Of a stretch of DNA of 5,866 nucleotides, positions 1 to 5,866 are shown piece by piece. The translations under genes were made by a program, and so were the position numbers. The stretch spans positions 1 to 5,866 of the forward strand of contig JAGADS010000355.1 of assembly GCA_017613485.1 (NCBI GenBank), written 5' to 3'. Position 1 is the first letter of the stretch. Every line of letters begins with the position of its first letter. This DNA comes from Treponema sp. GTDB taxonomy: Bacteria > Spirochaetota > Spirochaetia > Treponematales > Treponemataceae. Under the pieces are notes generated by a model. That model was not told the DNA's origin, made no database searches, and worked only from the letters and a program-made list of their open reading frames with translations.

Positions 1-1
1 A

Positions 2-1780
2 ACAACTGTTTGCGATCTTATCGGTGCCTATACTATCAACAATCATCTCACGAATCTTTGGATTCTTTCCAACATCGTTAATTTATTATATTTTATCTCA
101 CACACTTTTTTACCTGTTCTTTTTACGATATATATTCTTGATTTGACCGGCATCATCAAGAGGCACAATAAAAAGATCAATTTGATTTTTGTTCCCTATC
201 TTATTCTTTTAGTTCTGCAGGTCACTAATCCCTTTACGCATCTGGTCTTTACAATTGACCAATACCTCAACTACACAAAAGGACCTCTTATAGTTCCATT
301 ATACTTAACCGCATTGCTTTATCTGATCCTTTGTCTTGCATTGATCATACGATTCCGCTCCACGCTGTCATTGAGCCGGCTGCTTCTTCTGACAACTTTT
401 ACTTTAATCATACTGATATCTACGATTGTTCAATTTGTACATCCAAGATATTTAATTGAATGTTTCGTACAGATTACAATGACCTTATGCCTTCTTATTA
501 CCGTGGATAATCCCAGCGAGATTTTCAGCATAACTACTGGAGTCTACAACCGCAATACTTTTTTGCTGGACAACATGAATTTTCTTAAAAATAAAGTCTC
601 CTACAAACTCATAATAATCAAGCTATTGAATGAAGAATATTATATGTCGACATTCGGATATGCCTATATGCAGGAAATCCTTAAGTCAATCGCACAATGG
701 ATGGTTTTGATTACAAGCGAGGACTGTGTCTATGACTGCAACAACGGTAATTTTGCAATAATCCTATATGGTCAGAAACTTAAAAAGGCAGACCAGATTC
801 TGACTTATCTTTCCAACCGCTTTTCCACAGACTGGCTGCACAAGGATGTAATACTGAGCCTTGAGACACAAATATGCGATATAGACATACCGGCAGATGT
901 CAACTCACTTGAGAACATCGTCACGATTGTGGACTCTAACGGAATCAAGCAGAATTCAAAAGTGTCTATCATCAAACGCGAGCAGCTTTCTTTCATGCAG
1001 AGGGTAAAGGCTATACAGAACACCATTTCCTATGCACTCGACAATAACCTTTTTCAGGTTTACTATCAGCCTATTTGGGATGTTCATGCAGATAAAATCC
1101 ACAGTGCAGAAGCGCTTGCCCGTCTTCATGACGAGGAATTCGGTTTTATCTCTCCAGAAGAATTCATACCGATTGCAGAGAAAAACGGCTCAATAGTTGC
1201 AATTGGTCAGTTTGTTTTTGAGGAAGCATGCAAGATGTTTTCTGACGAGCAGCTTAACGGACTTGGAATTGATTTCCTTGAGGTTAATCTTTCAACAATA
1301 CAATGCAGCAACAAAAAGCTGTCGCAGATTTTCCTTAATACATTAAATCACTATAATTTGAAACCACACTCAATTAATCTAGAGATTACCGAAAGTGCTG
1401 CAATCAACAGCCGTGACACTTTCCAGCAGACTATAATAGACCTGCACAAAGCCGGTTTTTCTTTTTCTCTTGATGATTATGGAACAGGATACTCAAACGC
1501 ATCTTATATCTTTAACATGGATTTTGACATCATTAAAATTGACAAGACTATTTTGTGGGAGGCGGAAAAATCACAGCCTGCACTTATTATATTGCAGAAC
1601 ACAGTCCGCATGATAAAGGAATTGAATAAAAAGATTCTTGTTGAAGGTGTTGAAACTAAGGCTCAAAAAGACCTTATGGTAAAAATGGGAGCCGACTATC
1701 TTCAGGGATTCTATTTCTCCAAACCACTTCCAAAACAGGATTTCATACAGTTCTGTACGTCTTTTAATCATCTGCATTAA
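2..1780 (+). CDS. Membrane-anchored cyclic-di-GMP phosphodiesterase (EAL) with degenerate GGDEF domain, 5' partial
   Basis: Probable cyclic-di-GMP hydrolase of the inner membrane. The frame is open from position 2 with no stop and no in-frame ATG before the TTG at 143. The codons upstream of that TTG encode a hydrophobic segment that completes a membrane domain, and no Shine-Dalgarno precedes it, so the TTG is an internal leucine and the real start is off the window. Numbering from position 2, 592 residues are visible. There are about five membrane segments (near 24-46, 59-76, 95-117, 125-145 and 150-168). A GGDEF-like domain follows at about 177-282, opening with TTGVYNR, but the signature is NNGNF at 247-251, so cyclase activity is unlikely. 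The EAL domain spans about 331-584 and keeps the expected metal and catalytic residues: E370 (EALARL), N429 (EVNLS), E461 (EITES), D491 and D492 (DDYGTGYS), K512 (KIDK), E548 (EGVET), plus Q568 (LQGFYF). The degenerate GGDEF may act as a nucleotide sensor, which is inference. The missing N-terminus could hold more membrane segments. The gene is convergent with rpsG and probably unrelated to it in regulation. Confidence 0.93.
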   Translation, partial: TTVCDLIGAYTINNHLTNLWILSNIVNLLYFISHTFLPVLFTIYILDLTGIIKRHNKKINLIFVPYLILLVLQVTNPFTHLVFTIDQYLNYTKGPLIVPLYLTALLYLILCLALIIRFRSTLSLSRLLLLTTFTLIILISTIVQFVHPRYLIECFVQITMTLCLLITVDNPSEIFSITTGVYNRNTFLLDNMNFLKNKVSYKLIIIKLLNEEYYMSTFGYAYMQEILKSIAQWMVLITSEDCVYDCNNGNFAIILYGQKLKKADQILTYLSNRFSTDWLHKDVILSLETQICDIDIPADVNSLENIVTIVDSNGIKQNSKVSIIKREQLSFMQRVKAIQNTISYALDNNLFQVYYQPIWDVHADKIHSAEALARLHDEEFGFISPEEFIPIAEKNGSIVAIGQFVFEEACKMFSDEQLNGLGIDFLEVNLSTIQCSNKKLSQIFLNTLNHYNLKPHSINLEITESAAINSRDTFQQTIIDLHKAGFSFSLDDYGTGYSNASYIFNMDFDIIKIDKTILWEAEKSQPALIILQNTVRMIKELNKKILVEGVETKAQKDLMVKMGADYLQGFYFSKPLPKQDFIQFCTSFNHLH

Positions 1781-1784
1781 GAGC

Positions 1785-1810
1785 AAAAAAAAAAGGAACC
1801 ATCGTCCTTT
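1785..1810 (-). terminator. Intrinsic terminator after rpsG
   Basis: Read on the minus strand, about 37 nt past the rpsG stop, AAAGGA (1805-1810) pairs with TCCTTT (1792-1797) across a 7-nt loop. The remaining seven residues of a ten-T run (1785-1794) follow directly. Stem plus T-tract is the standard Rho-independent layout, and it fits the end of the rpoC-rpsL-rpsG transcript. The stem is short and AT-containing. A competing outer stem, GGAAC with GTTCC (1795-1799 and 1822-1826), uses the same T-tract and extends with A-U pairs, so the exact fold is uncertain. Confidence 0.7.
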
Positions 1811-1833
1811 ACGGAGCAACAGTTCCTCTTTTT
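1785..1833 (+). terminator. Possible intrinsic terminator after the EAL gene (same element, opposite direction)
   Basis: On the plus strand, starting 4 nt after the EAL stop codon, the A-tract and GGAAC (1785-1799) can pair with GTTCC and the following T-rich run (1822-1833), enclosing a 22-nt loop. The U-rich arm lies within the stem, as in bidirectional terminators between convergent genes. The long loop and the single C that breaks the T run make it weaker than the minus-strand version. Confidence 0.5.
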
Positions 1834-1846
1834 CAGAAGCTGAATC

Positions 1847-2317
1847 CTACCATCTGTAGTGTGCAAACGCCTTGTTGGCTTCTGCCATCTTGTGGGTATC
1901 TTCCTTCTTCTTATATGCGGTACCTGTATTGTTATAGGCATCCAGCAATTCAGCAGCCAGAGTTTCTGCCATACCATGTCCTGAACGATTGCGTGCAGCA
2001 GTGATCATCCATCTCATGGCAAGGGCTTCACGGCGGCTCTCGCGGATTTCAATCGGTACCTGATAGGTAGCACCACCAACGCGGCGGCTTTTTACTTCTA
2101 CCATTGGTTTTACGTTGTCCAAAGCCTTGAGGAACACTTCAAGAGGATCCTTGTCGGTCTTTCCCTTAAGTTTGTCCAGAGCATCATAGATAATCTTTGT
2201 ACAAACCTGTTTCTTTCCGTCCAGCATCATGCGTGTAATGAACTTGCTGATGACAGGGCTGTTGTATTTTTCGTCCGGCATAACTGGGCGATTAACTGAT
2301 TTCTTATGTCTTCCCAT
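1847..2317 (-). CDS. rpsG: 30S ribosomal protein S7
   Basis: Primary assembly protein of the small subunit head: it binds the 3' major domain of 16S rRNA and lines the E site near the mRNA exit. The 156-residue product has the usual family length and covers the whole fold. It contains the hallmark [16 protein letters not shown] stretch, then RREALAMRW, and ends in the conserved [25 protein letters not shown] tail. The ATG at 2317 is supported by AAGGAGG at 2331-2325, 7 nt upstream. It starts 15 bp after the rpsL stop and is almost certainly co-translated from the same message. No fusA or tuf follows: a terminator and a convergent gene come next. I see no missing or altered key residue. Confidence 0.98.
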   Translation of the reverse strand: MGRHKKSVNRPVMPDEKYNSPVISKFITRMMLDGKKQVCTKIIYDALDKLKGKTDKDPLEVFLKALDNVKPMVEVKSRRVGGATYQVPIEIRESRREALAMRWMITAARNRSGHGMAETLAAELLDAYNNTGTAYKKKEDTHKMAEANKAFAHYRW

Positions 2318-2324
2318 AGTCTCG

Positions 2325-2331
2325 CCTCCTT
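2325..2331 (-). promoter_or_regulatory. Ribosome binding site of rpsG
   Basis: AAGGAGG on the minus strand sits 7 nt before the rpsG ATG. It is a near-perfect anti-16S match, placed in the 15-bp gap just after the rpsL stop codon. It fixes the rpsG start and suggests high, possibly coupled, translation. Confidence 0.92.
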
Positions 2332-2332
2332 A

Positions 2333-2707
2333 TTATGCCTTAGGTCTCTTGGCACCATACTTTGAGCGGGCACGTTTGCGTCCGTCTACACCAAGAGTAT
2401 CTTTTGTACCGCGGATAATGTGATAGCGTACACCAGGAAGATCCTTTACACGACCACCGCGTACTAAAACAACTGAGTGTTCCTGCAGGTTATGTCCAAT
2501 TCCAGGGATATATGCAGTAACCTCAATTCCATTACTTAAGCGAACACGAGCAATCTTTCTAAGAGCTGAGTTCGGTTTTTTTGGTGTCATTGTCATAACA
2601 CGTGTACAAACACCACGTTTCTGCGGGCATGACTGAAGCGCGGGAGCTTTAGTCCTGTTAGCCGCTGACTGACGACCCTTACGAATTAACTGGTTTATTG
2701 TAGGCAT
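2333..2707 (-). CDS. rpsL: 30S ribosomal protein S12
   Basis: Decoding-centre protein of the small subunit, contacting the A site and controlling accuracy. The product is 124 residues, the standard length, starting [12 protein letters not shown] and ending in the canonical [10 protein letters not shown]. Conserved blocks include [48 protein letters not shown] in two adjoining parts, and RKRARSKYG. Lys43 and Lys88 (counting Met1), the classic sites of streptomycin-resistance substitutions, are both unmodified lysines, and Asp89, the usual beta-methylthiolation site, is present. The frame stays open further upstream to an ATG at 2806. The start at 2707 is chosen because AAGGAG lies 9 nt before it, because it gives the family length, and because the extra 33 residues would read through the promoter. 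It lies 137 bp after rpoC and 15 bp before rpsG. Confidence 0.98.
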   Translation of the reverse strand: MPTINQLIRKGRQSAANRTKAPALQSCPQKRGVCTRVMTMTPKKPNSALRKIARVRLSNGIEVTAYIPGIGHNLQEHSVVLVRGGRVKDLPGVRYHIIRGTKDTLGVDGRKRARSKYGAKRPKA

Positions 2708-2716
2708 CGGCCTATT

Positions 2717-2722
2717 CTCCTT
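2717..2722 (-). promoter_or_regulatory. Ribosome binding site of rpsL
   Basis: AAGGAG on the minus strand, 9 nt upstream of the ATG at 2707, decides the rpsL start against the longer upstream reading. It is preceded by an A-rich stretch, which should keep the site unstructured. Confidence 0.9.
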
Positions 2723-2731
2723 ATTTTTTTG

Positions 2732-2747
2732 CCGAGCAGCACCTCGG
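2732..2747 (-). promoter_or_regulatory. Small GC-rich hairpin in the rpsL leader
   Basis: On the minus strand CCGAG (2747-2743) pairs with CTCGG (2736-2732) around a 6-nt GTGCTG loop, ending about 9 nt before the Shine-Dalgarno of rpsL and followed by an A-rich run. It would lie in the 5' leader of both the read-through and the internal-promoter transcripts. There is no T-tract, so it is not a terminator. A role in ribosomal-protein autoregulation is possible but unproven, and a 5-bp stem can occur by chance. Confidence 0.4.
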
Positions 2748-2776
2748 ACAATATTGACAAAATAACAAGTGCTAAT

Positions 2777-2806
2777 ACTATACCGAATTTCACATGATTC
2801 AGTCAA
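2777..2806 (-). promoter_or_regulatory. Predicted sigma70-type promoter for rpsL-rpsG
   Basis: Minus-strand TTGACT (2806-2801) and TATAGT (2782-2777) each differ from the consensus hexamers by one base and are separated by 18 bp. The predicted start near 2770 leaves a leader of about 60 nt before the rpsL ATG. It lies in the unusually roomy rpoC-rpsL gap, which suggests that the ribosomal protein genes are transcribed independently as well as by read-through from rpoC. This is a sequence match only. Confidence 0.65.
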
Positions 2807-2829
2807 GGGAATTTGACCGAATCACATGA
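2782..2829 (-). repeat. Two near-identical direct repeats overlapping the hairpin
   Basis: On the minus strand TCATGTGATTCGGT (2829-2816) recurs as TCATGTGAAATTCGGT (2797-2782), identical except for two extra A residues in the second copy. The second copy ends at the first base of the -10 hexamer. The copies are 18 bp apart and partly overlap the inverted-repeat arms, so the region is repetitive in both senses. Confidence 0.6.
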
Positions 2830-2830
2830 A
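2789..2830 (-). repeat. 18-bp-arm inverted repeat (RNA hairpin) between rpoC and rpsL
   Basis: Minus-strand arms TTCATGTGATTCGGTCAA (2830-2813) and TTGACTGAATCATGTGAA (2806-2789) flank a 6-nt ATTCCC loop and begin 14 nt after the rpoC stop. Fifteen of 18 positions are Watson-Crick pairs and the other three are G-U in minus-strand RNA, giving an unbroken 18-bp stem. Read as plus-strand RNA the same three become A-C mismatches. No T-tract follows, so a simple intrinsic terminator is unlikely. The second arm contains the -35 hexamer of the predicted rpsL promoter. Possible roles are rpoC 3'-end stabilisation, RNase III processing, or a dyad operator. Confidence 0.75.
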
Positions 2831-2844
2831 TTTCAGCCATTTTT

Positions 2845-5800
2845 TTAGTCTTCTTCTCCGATATCGGCGACACCCATGGACATTTCCTCTGCCTGCTGCT
2901 CAAGAATCTTTTCCTGTCTGCGAAGCTCAAGGATTTCCTCCATTTTGGCATCAAGGTCGGATGCAGAAGAGTCAGAAAGCTTGACGTTGTGATACTGCCT
3001 CATACCGGTTCCTGCCGGAATCATGTGACCGATAATCACGTTTTCCTTAAGACCGTGCAGGCGATCCTCTGCTCCGGCAATGGCGGCATTTGTAAGAACC
3101 TTTGTCGTCTCCTGGAATGAAGAGGCTGAGATAAAGGAATCTGTTGCCAAAGCTGCCTTTGTAATACCCTGGAACATAGGACGTGCGATGGCTGGTTCAC
3201 CACCCTGTTGAATCACGCGGTTGTTTTCCTCGTGGAATGCATACTTGTCCACCTGCTGTCCGTAGATAAAGCGTGTATCACCCACTTTTGTAACTTCAAC
3301 TTTCTTAAGCATCTGGCGGATAATTGTACCGATGTGCTTATCGTTGATTGTTACACCCTGTGAGCGGTAAACAGACTGAATCTCATTGAGCAGGAAGTTC
3401 TGCAATTCGTTTTCACCAAGAACAGCAAGAACATCATGCGGATCCTTTGCTCCGTCGCATAACGGCTCTCCGGCTTCAACCTGGTCTCCGTCACGAACAA
3501 GAAGACGCTTGTTCATCGGAACTGCATGTGAATATTCCTTGCCATAATCACTTGTGACAATTATTGTTCTCTTGCCCTTTACGACCTTTCCGAATTTTAC
3601 CAGACCTGAAATCTTTGAGATAACAGCCGGGTTCTTTGACTTGCGGCCTTCAAAAAGCTCAGAAACACGTGGAAGACCCAAAGTAATATCGTTAGCCTTG
3701 GTTCCTTCTTTTGGAAGTGTACCCAGTGTAACACCGGCATCAACCCACTGCTTGTCATCAACCTTGAGTGTTGTACCGACAGGCAAGTGATATGAACCGA
3801 CTTCCTCTCCTGCTTCCTCGTCACGGATAATTATGCGTGGCTGCTTTACATCCAGATGAAGATCAGTAATACGGCGTTCAACCATCTTTTTACCGGTATT
3901 CTTATCCAGTGTCTCACGTTCCTCAACTGTTGCTCCAGCAATTACATCCTCAAAATGAACATAACCTGAAACTTCAGCAATAATAGGCTCATTGAACGGA
4001 TCAAATTCACCGACTGGAACATTCTGTGCTGCCACAGTACCGCTCTTTGTGAAATCGGCATATACAATTGAACCGTTGGAAATCTCAACTTTCTGGTCGT
4101 TACTTACCAGATAAATTACATTGTCCTTTATGATGATGCGTCCGTTGTCAGAAGCAAGAACTTCCTTTGATCCCTGCTTGAGAATCGGGTTGTCCTTACG
4201 CACACGAGAGCCGTTCTGTACAAGAACCTCGTCTGCCTTCTTGAACGGATACTCCTTGAACAGTTTTGCAACAACCATGGTACCACGACGTGTAAACAGC
4301 CAGTCACCGTTAGGCTTATCAACATGTGTACCTGTAATGCTCATAATGTAAACAGGATACTTCATCTTGATGTGGTTGTCAGATGCAGATGTTTCAGCAG
4401 CACCACCAGTATGGAATGTTCGCAGAGTAAGCTGTGTACCAGGCTGACCGATAGACTGTGCGGCGATAGTACCGACAGCCTCTCCTATTTCAACAATCTT
4501 GTTGCGGGCAAGGTCTTTTCCATAGCACTTTACACAGATTCCATATTTGCTTTCGCAGGTAAGAACCGTTCTTAGCTTTACCTTTTCTACACCAGCCTTG
4601 TCAATTTTGTCAGCAAGGTTTTCATCGATGTACTGGTTAACATCACAAAGAAGCTCACCGTTTACAGGGTCAAGAACACGCTCAATGGAGAAGTGACCCG
4701 CAATGCGTGAAGCCAGGCTTTCAATAACGGTTTCTCCGTCCTTGATTGCCGTATAGTCAATACCGTTGATTGTACCGCAGTCCTCTTCGTTAACCACAAC
4801 ATTCTGTGCAACATCTACAAGACGGCGTGTCATGTAACCTGCATCAGCTGTCTTAAGAGCTGTATCAGAAAGACCCTTACGTGCACCGTTTGAAGAGATG
4901 AAGTATTCGATAACAGAAAGACCTTCCTTGAAGTTAGCCTTAATCGGAAGCTCAATGATTTCTCCGTTAGGTTTCTGCATCAAACCACGCATAGCCGCAA
5001 GCTGTGATATCTGCTTCTTGGAACCACGGGCACCAGAGTTTGCCATCATGTAAATGGTGTTGAAACCATCCTTGTCGTTTGCAAGCTTCTTGTACATGGT
5101 GTCTGTAAGCTCATCACCGGCCTTTGACCATTCAGCGATTGACTTTTCACGTCTTTCCTTTTCACTGATGGCACCCTTTCCGTGATCCTGAATAATCTTG
5201 TTTACGATTGCAGTTGTCTTGTCAACGATGTCTTTCTTTTCATCCGGAATCAAGATATCATCCATAGAAAGAGTTGCACCGTAGAAAGTTGCATTCTTAT
5301 AGCCTGTTGCCTTAATGTCATCAAGCATCTGGATTGTAAGCCATGAACGGTCTGAATTATACAGATCGTTTACAATCTTGCGAACCTGCTCTTCTGTCAT
5401 TGGCACTGAGCGGTTATATACTGCATTGATTTTTGCAACGAGTTTTTTATCAGAAACAATTTCAGAAAGAATCTCGTCAGTCAGTTTTGTAAAGCTGATT
5501 TTATCCTGAACAAGAGCCTTTACCTTTTTGTCACTTGCCTGATCAGTATGGTAAACACGCTCAATCATTTTGCGGAGTTCTTTGTCACCAAGCTGTTCGT
5601 TGTAATAGTCTACTTCCGGTGGCATTGCCTCGTTGAATGCAAGGCGTCCTGCCGATGTAGCAAGGTATTTTGAATCAGGCTCTGAATCGTTATGCACGCA
5701 CTTGTTAAGAATATTCTTTGGTACACGGATAAGTGCCTGCCATTCGATTGCACCGCTTGATGCAGCAAGCCTTACCTCATCGGCAGAACTGAAAATCTTT

Positions 5801-5866
5801 GCCTTTGAGACATCGCCATCTTCAGGAGCACCCTTTGAATGTGGCTTGATTGCTGTCATATAGTAG
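2845..5866 (-). CDS. rpoC: DNA-directed RNA polymerase subunit beta', 5' partial
   Basis: Catalytic large subunit of RNA polymerase. The C-terminal 1006 residues are visible; the frame runs off the window at 5866, and the ATG at 5859 is internal, lying in the conserved YYMT motif (about residue 513 of the Escherichia coli protein). The first ~510 residues, including the NADFDGD active-site loop and first zinc site, are therefore missing here. Numbering from that Met, the rim-helix region is about 205-260, the bridge helix about 316-351 ([17 protein letters not shown]), and the second zinc site is C361, C435, C442 and C445, with the same 74/7/3 spacing as in E. coli. The trigger helices are at about 460-486 ([21 protein letters not shown]) in two adjoining parts. 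A trigger-loop insertion of SI3 type follows up to about 722, then [16 protein letters not shown]. Conserved C-terminal blocks are [18 protein letters not shown] and [17 protein letters not shown], before an acidic, coiled-coil-like tail. An insertion of roughly 55-60 residues with repeated helical units lies near 104-167. Confidence 0.98.
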   Translation of the reverse strand, partial: YYMTAIKPHSKGAPEDGDVSKAKIFSSADEVRLAASSGAIEWQALIRVPKNILNKCVHNDSEPDSKYLATSAGRLAFNEAMPPEVDYYNEQLGDKELRKMIERVYHTDQASDKKVKALVQDKISFTKLTDEILSEIVSDKKLVAKINAVYNRSVPMTEEQVRKIVNDLYNSDRSWLTIQMLDDIKATGYKNATFYGATLSMDDILIPDEKKDIVDKTTAIVNKIIQDHGKGAISEKERREKSIAEWSKAGDELTDTMYKKLANDKDGFNTIYMMANSGARGSKKQISQLAAMRGLMQKPNGEIIELPIKANFKEGLSVIEYFISSNGARKGLSDTALKTADAGYMTRRLVDVAQNVVVNEEDCGTINGIDYTAIKDGETVIESLASRIAGHFSIERVLDPVNGELLCDVNQYIDENLADKIDKAGVEKVKLRTVLTCESKYGICVKCYGKDLARNKIVEIGEAVGTIAAQSIGQPGTQLTLRTFHTGGAAETSASDNHIKMKYPVYIMSITGTHVDKPNGDWLFTRRGTMVVAKLFKEYPFKKADEVLVQNGSRVRKDNPILKQGSKEVLASDNGRIIIKDNVIYLVSNDQKVEISNGSIVYADFTKSGTVAAQNVPVGEFDPFNEPIIAEVSGYVHFEDVIAGATVEERETLDKNTGKKMVERRITDLHLDVKQPRIIIRDEEAGEEVGSYHLPVGTTLKVDDKQWVDAGVTLGTLPKEGTKANDITLGLPRVSELFEGRKSKNPAVISKISGLVKFGKVVKGKRTIIVTSDYGKEYSHAVPMNKRLLVRDGDQVEAGEPLCDGAKDPHDVLAVLGENELQNFLLNEIQSVYRSQGVTINDKHIGTIIRQMLKKVEVTKVGDTRFIYGQQVDKYAFHEENNRVIQQGGEPAIARPMFQGITKAALATDSFISASSFQETTKVLTNAAIAGAEDRLHGLKENVIIGHMIPAGTGMRQYHNVKLSDSSASDLDAKMEEILELRRQEKILEQQAEEMSMGVADIGEED

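Noticed and set aside
1571..1977. Minus-strand open frames across the EAL 3' end and over rpsG
   Set aside because: They overlap well-supported genes in other frames, are of low complexity, and cross the terminator region.
2229..2423. Plus-strand open frame of 64 codons across the rpsL-rpsG junction
   Set aside because: It lies antisense to two conserved ribosomal protein genes and has no recognisable features; it is a shadow frame.
2708..2806. N-terminal extension of S12 from an ATG at 2806 (33 extra residues)
   Set aside because: It reads through the predicted promoter and leader, does not resemble S12, has no good ribosome binding site, and the start at 2707 has AAGGAG and gives the standard 124 residues.
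2789..2830. The rpoC-rpsL hairpin as an intrinsic terminator
   Set aside because: The stem is strong, but no T-tract follows it on the minus strand; the next bases are ATTCGGTATAGT.
3554..3790. Plus-strand open frame of 78 codons inside rpoC, and similar ones near 4121-4575 and 5315-5863
   Set aside because: All are antisense to continuous conserved RpoC coding sequence, with no ribosome binding site or family signature.
5857..5859. ATG at 5859 as the start of rpoC
   Set aside because: The codons just upstream encode Tyr-Tyr, completing the conserved internal YYMT motif, and the product would lack the active-site region. The gene simply runs off the window.
1..5866. CRISPR array, insertion sequence, tRNA/rRNA gene, toxin-antitoxin or phage-defence system
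   Set aside because: The window is nearly filled by four well-recognised genes, and the only gaps (66, 15 and 137 bp) hold a terminator, a ribosome binding site, and a promoter/hairpin region. No repeat-spacer pattern, transposase or tRNA-like fold was seen.

Overview
This window reads as a piece of a spirochaete chromosome, most likely a Treponema-like host-associated or rumen species. The clues are the gene order rpoC-rpsL-rpsG with no fusA or tuf after rpsG, RpoC and S12/S7 proteins that look bacterial but neither enterobacterial nor Bacillus-like, moderate AT richness, and a membrane-bound EAL signalling protein next door. The genus is an inference from remembered family features; nothing was searched.

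Layout. Positions 2-1780 on the plus strand hold the 3' part of a gene for a multi-pass membrane protein with a degenerate GGDEF domain and a complete-looking EAL (cyclic-di-GMP phosphodiesterase) domain. Its frame is open to the window edge, so the true start lies upstream. A 66-bp gap (1781-1846) separates it from the convergent rpsG and contains overlapping hairpins with an A/T tract that can terminate transcription from both sides. The minus strand then carries, in transcription order, rpoC (RNA polymerase beta' subunit, 5' end outside the window), rpsL (ribosomal protein S12, 124 residues) and rpsG (ribosomal protein S7, 156 residues).

How it works together. rpoC, rpsL and rpsG form the distal end of a transcription/translation operon and are probably co-transcribed from upstream. 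The 137-bp rpoC-rpsL gap also has a good sigma70-type promoter (TTGACT, 18 bp, TATAGT), so the two ribosomal protein genes can be transcribed separately. The -35 element lies inside an 18-bp-arm inverted repeat whose three non-Watson-Crick positions are all G-U when read in the rpoC-to-rpsL direction. This suggests an RNA hairpin at the rpoC 3' end. rpsL and rpsG are only 15 bp apart and each has a strong Shine-Dalgarno sequence.

Most of the window is conserved housekeeping sequence, and I see no credible undescribed system. The points worth a second look are the rpoC-rpsL hairpin/promoter overlap, an insertion of roughly 55-60 residues made of repeated helical units in RpoC, and the mis-callable start of the EAL gene.
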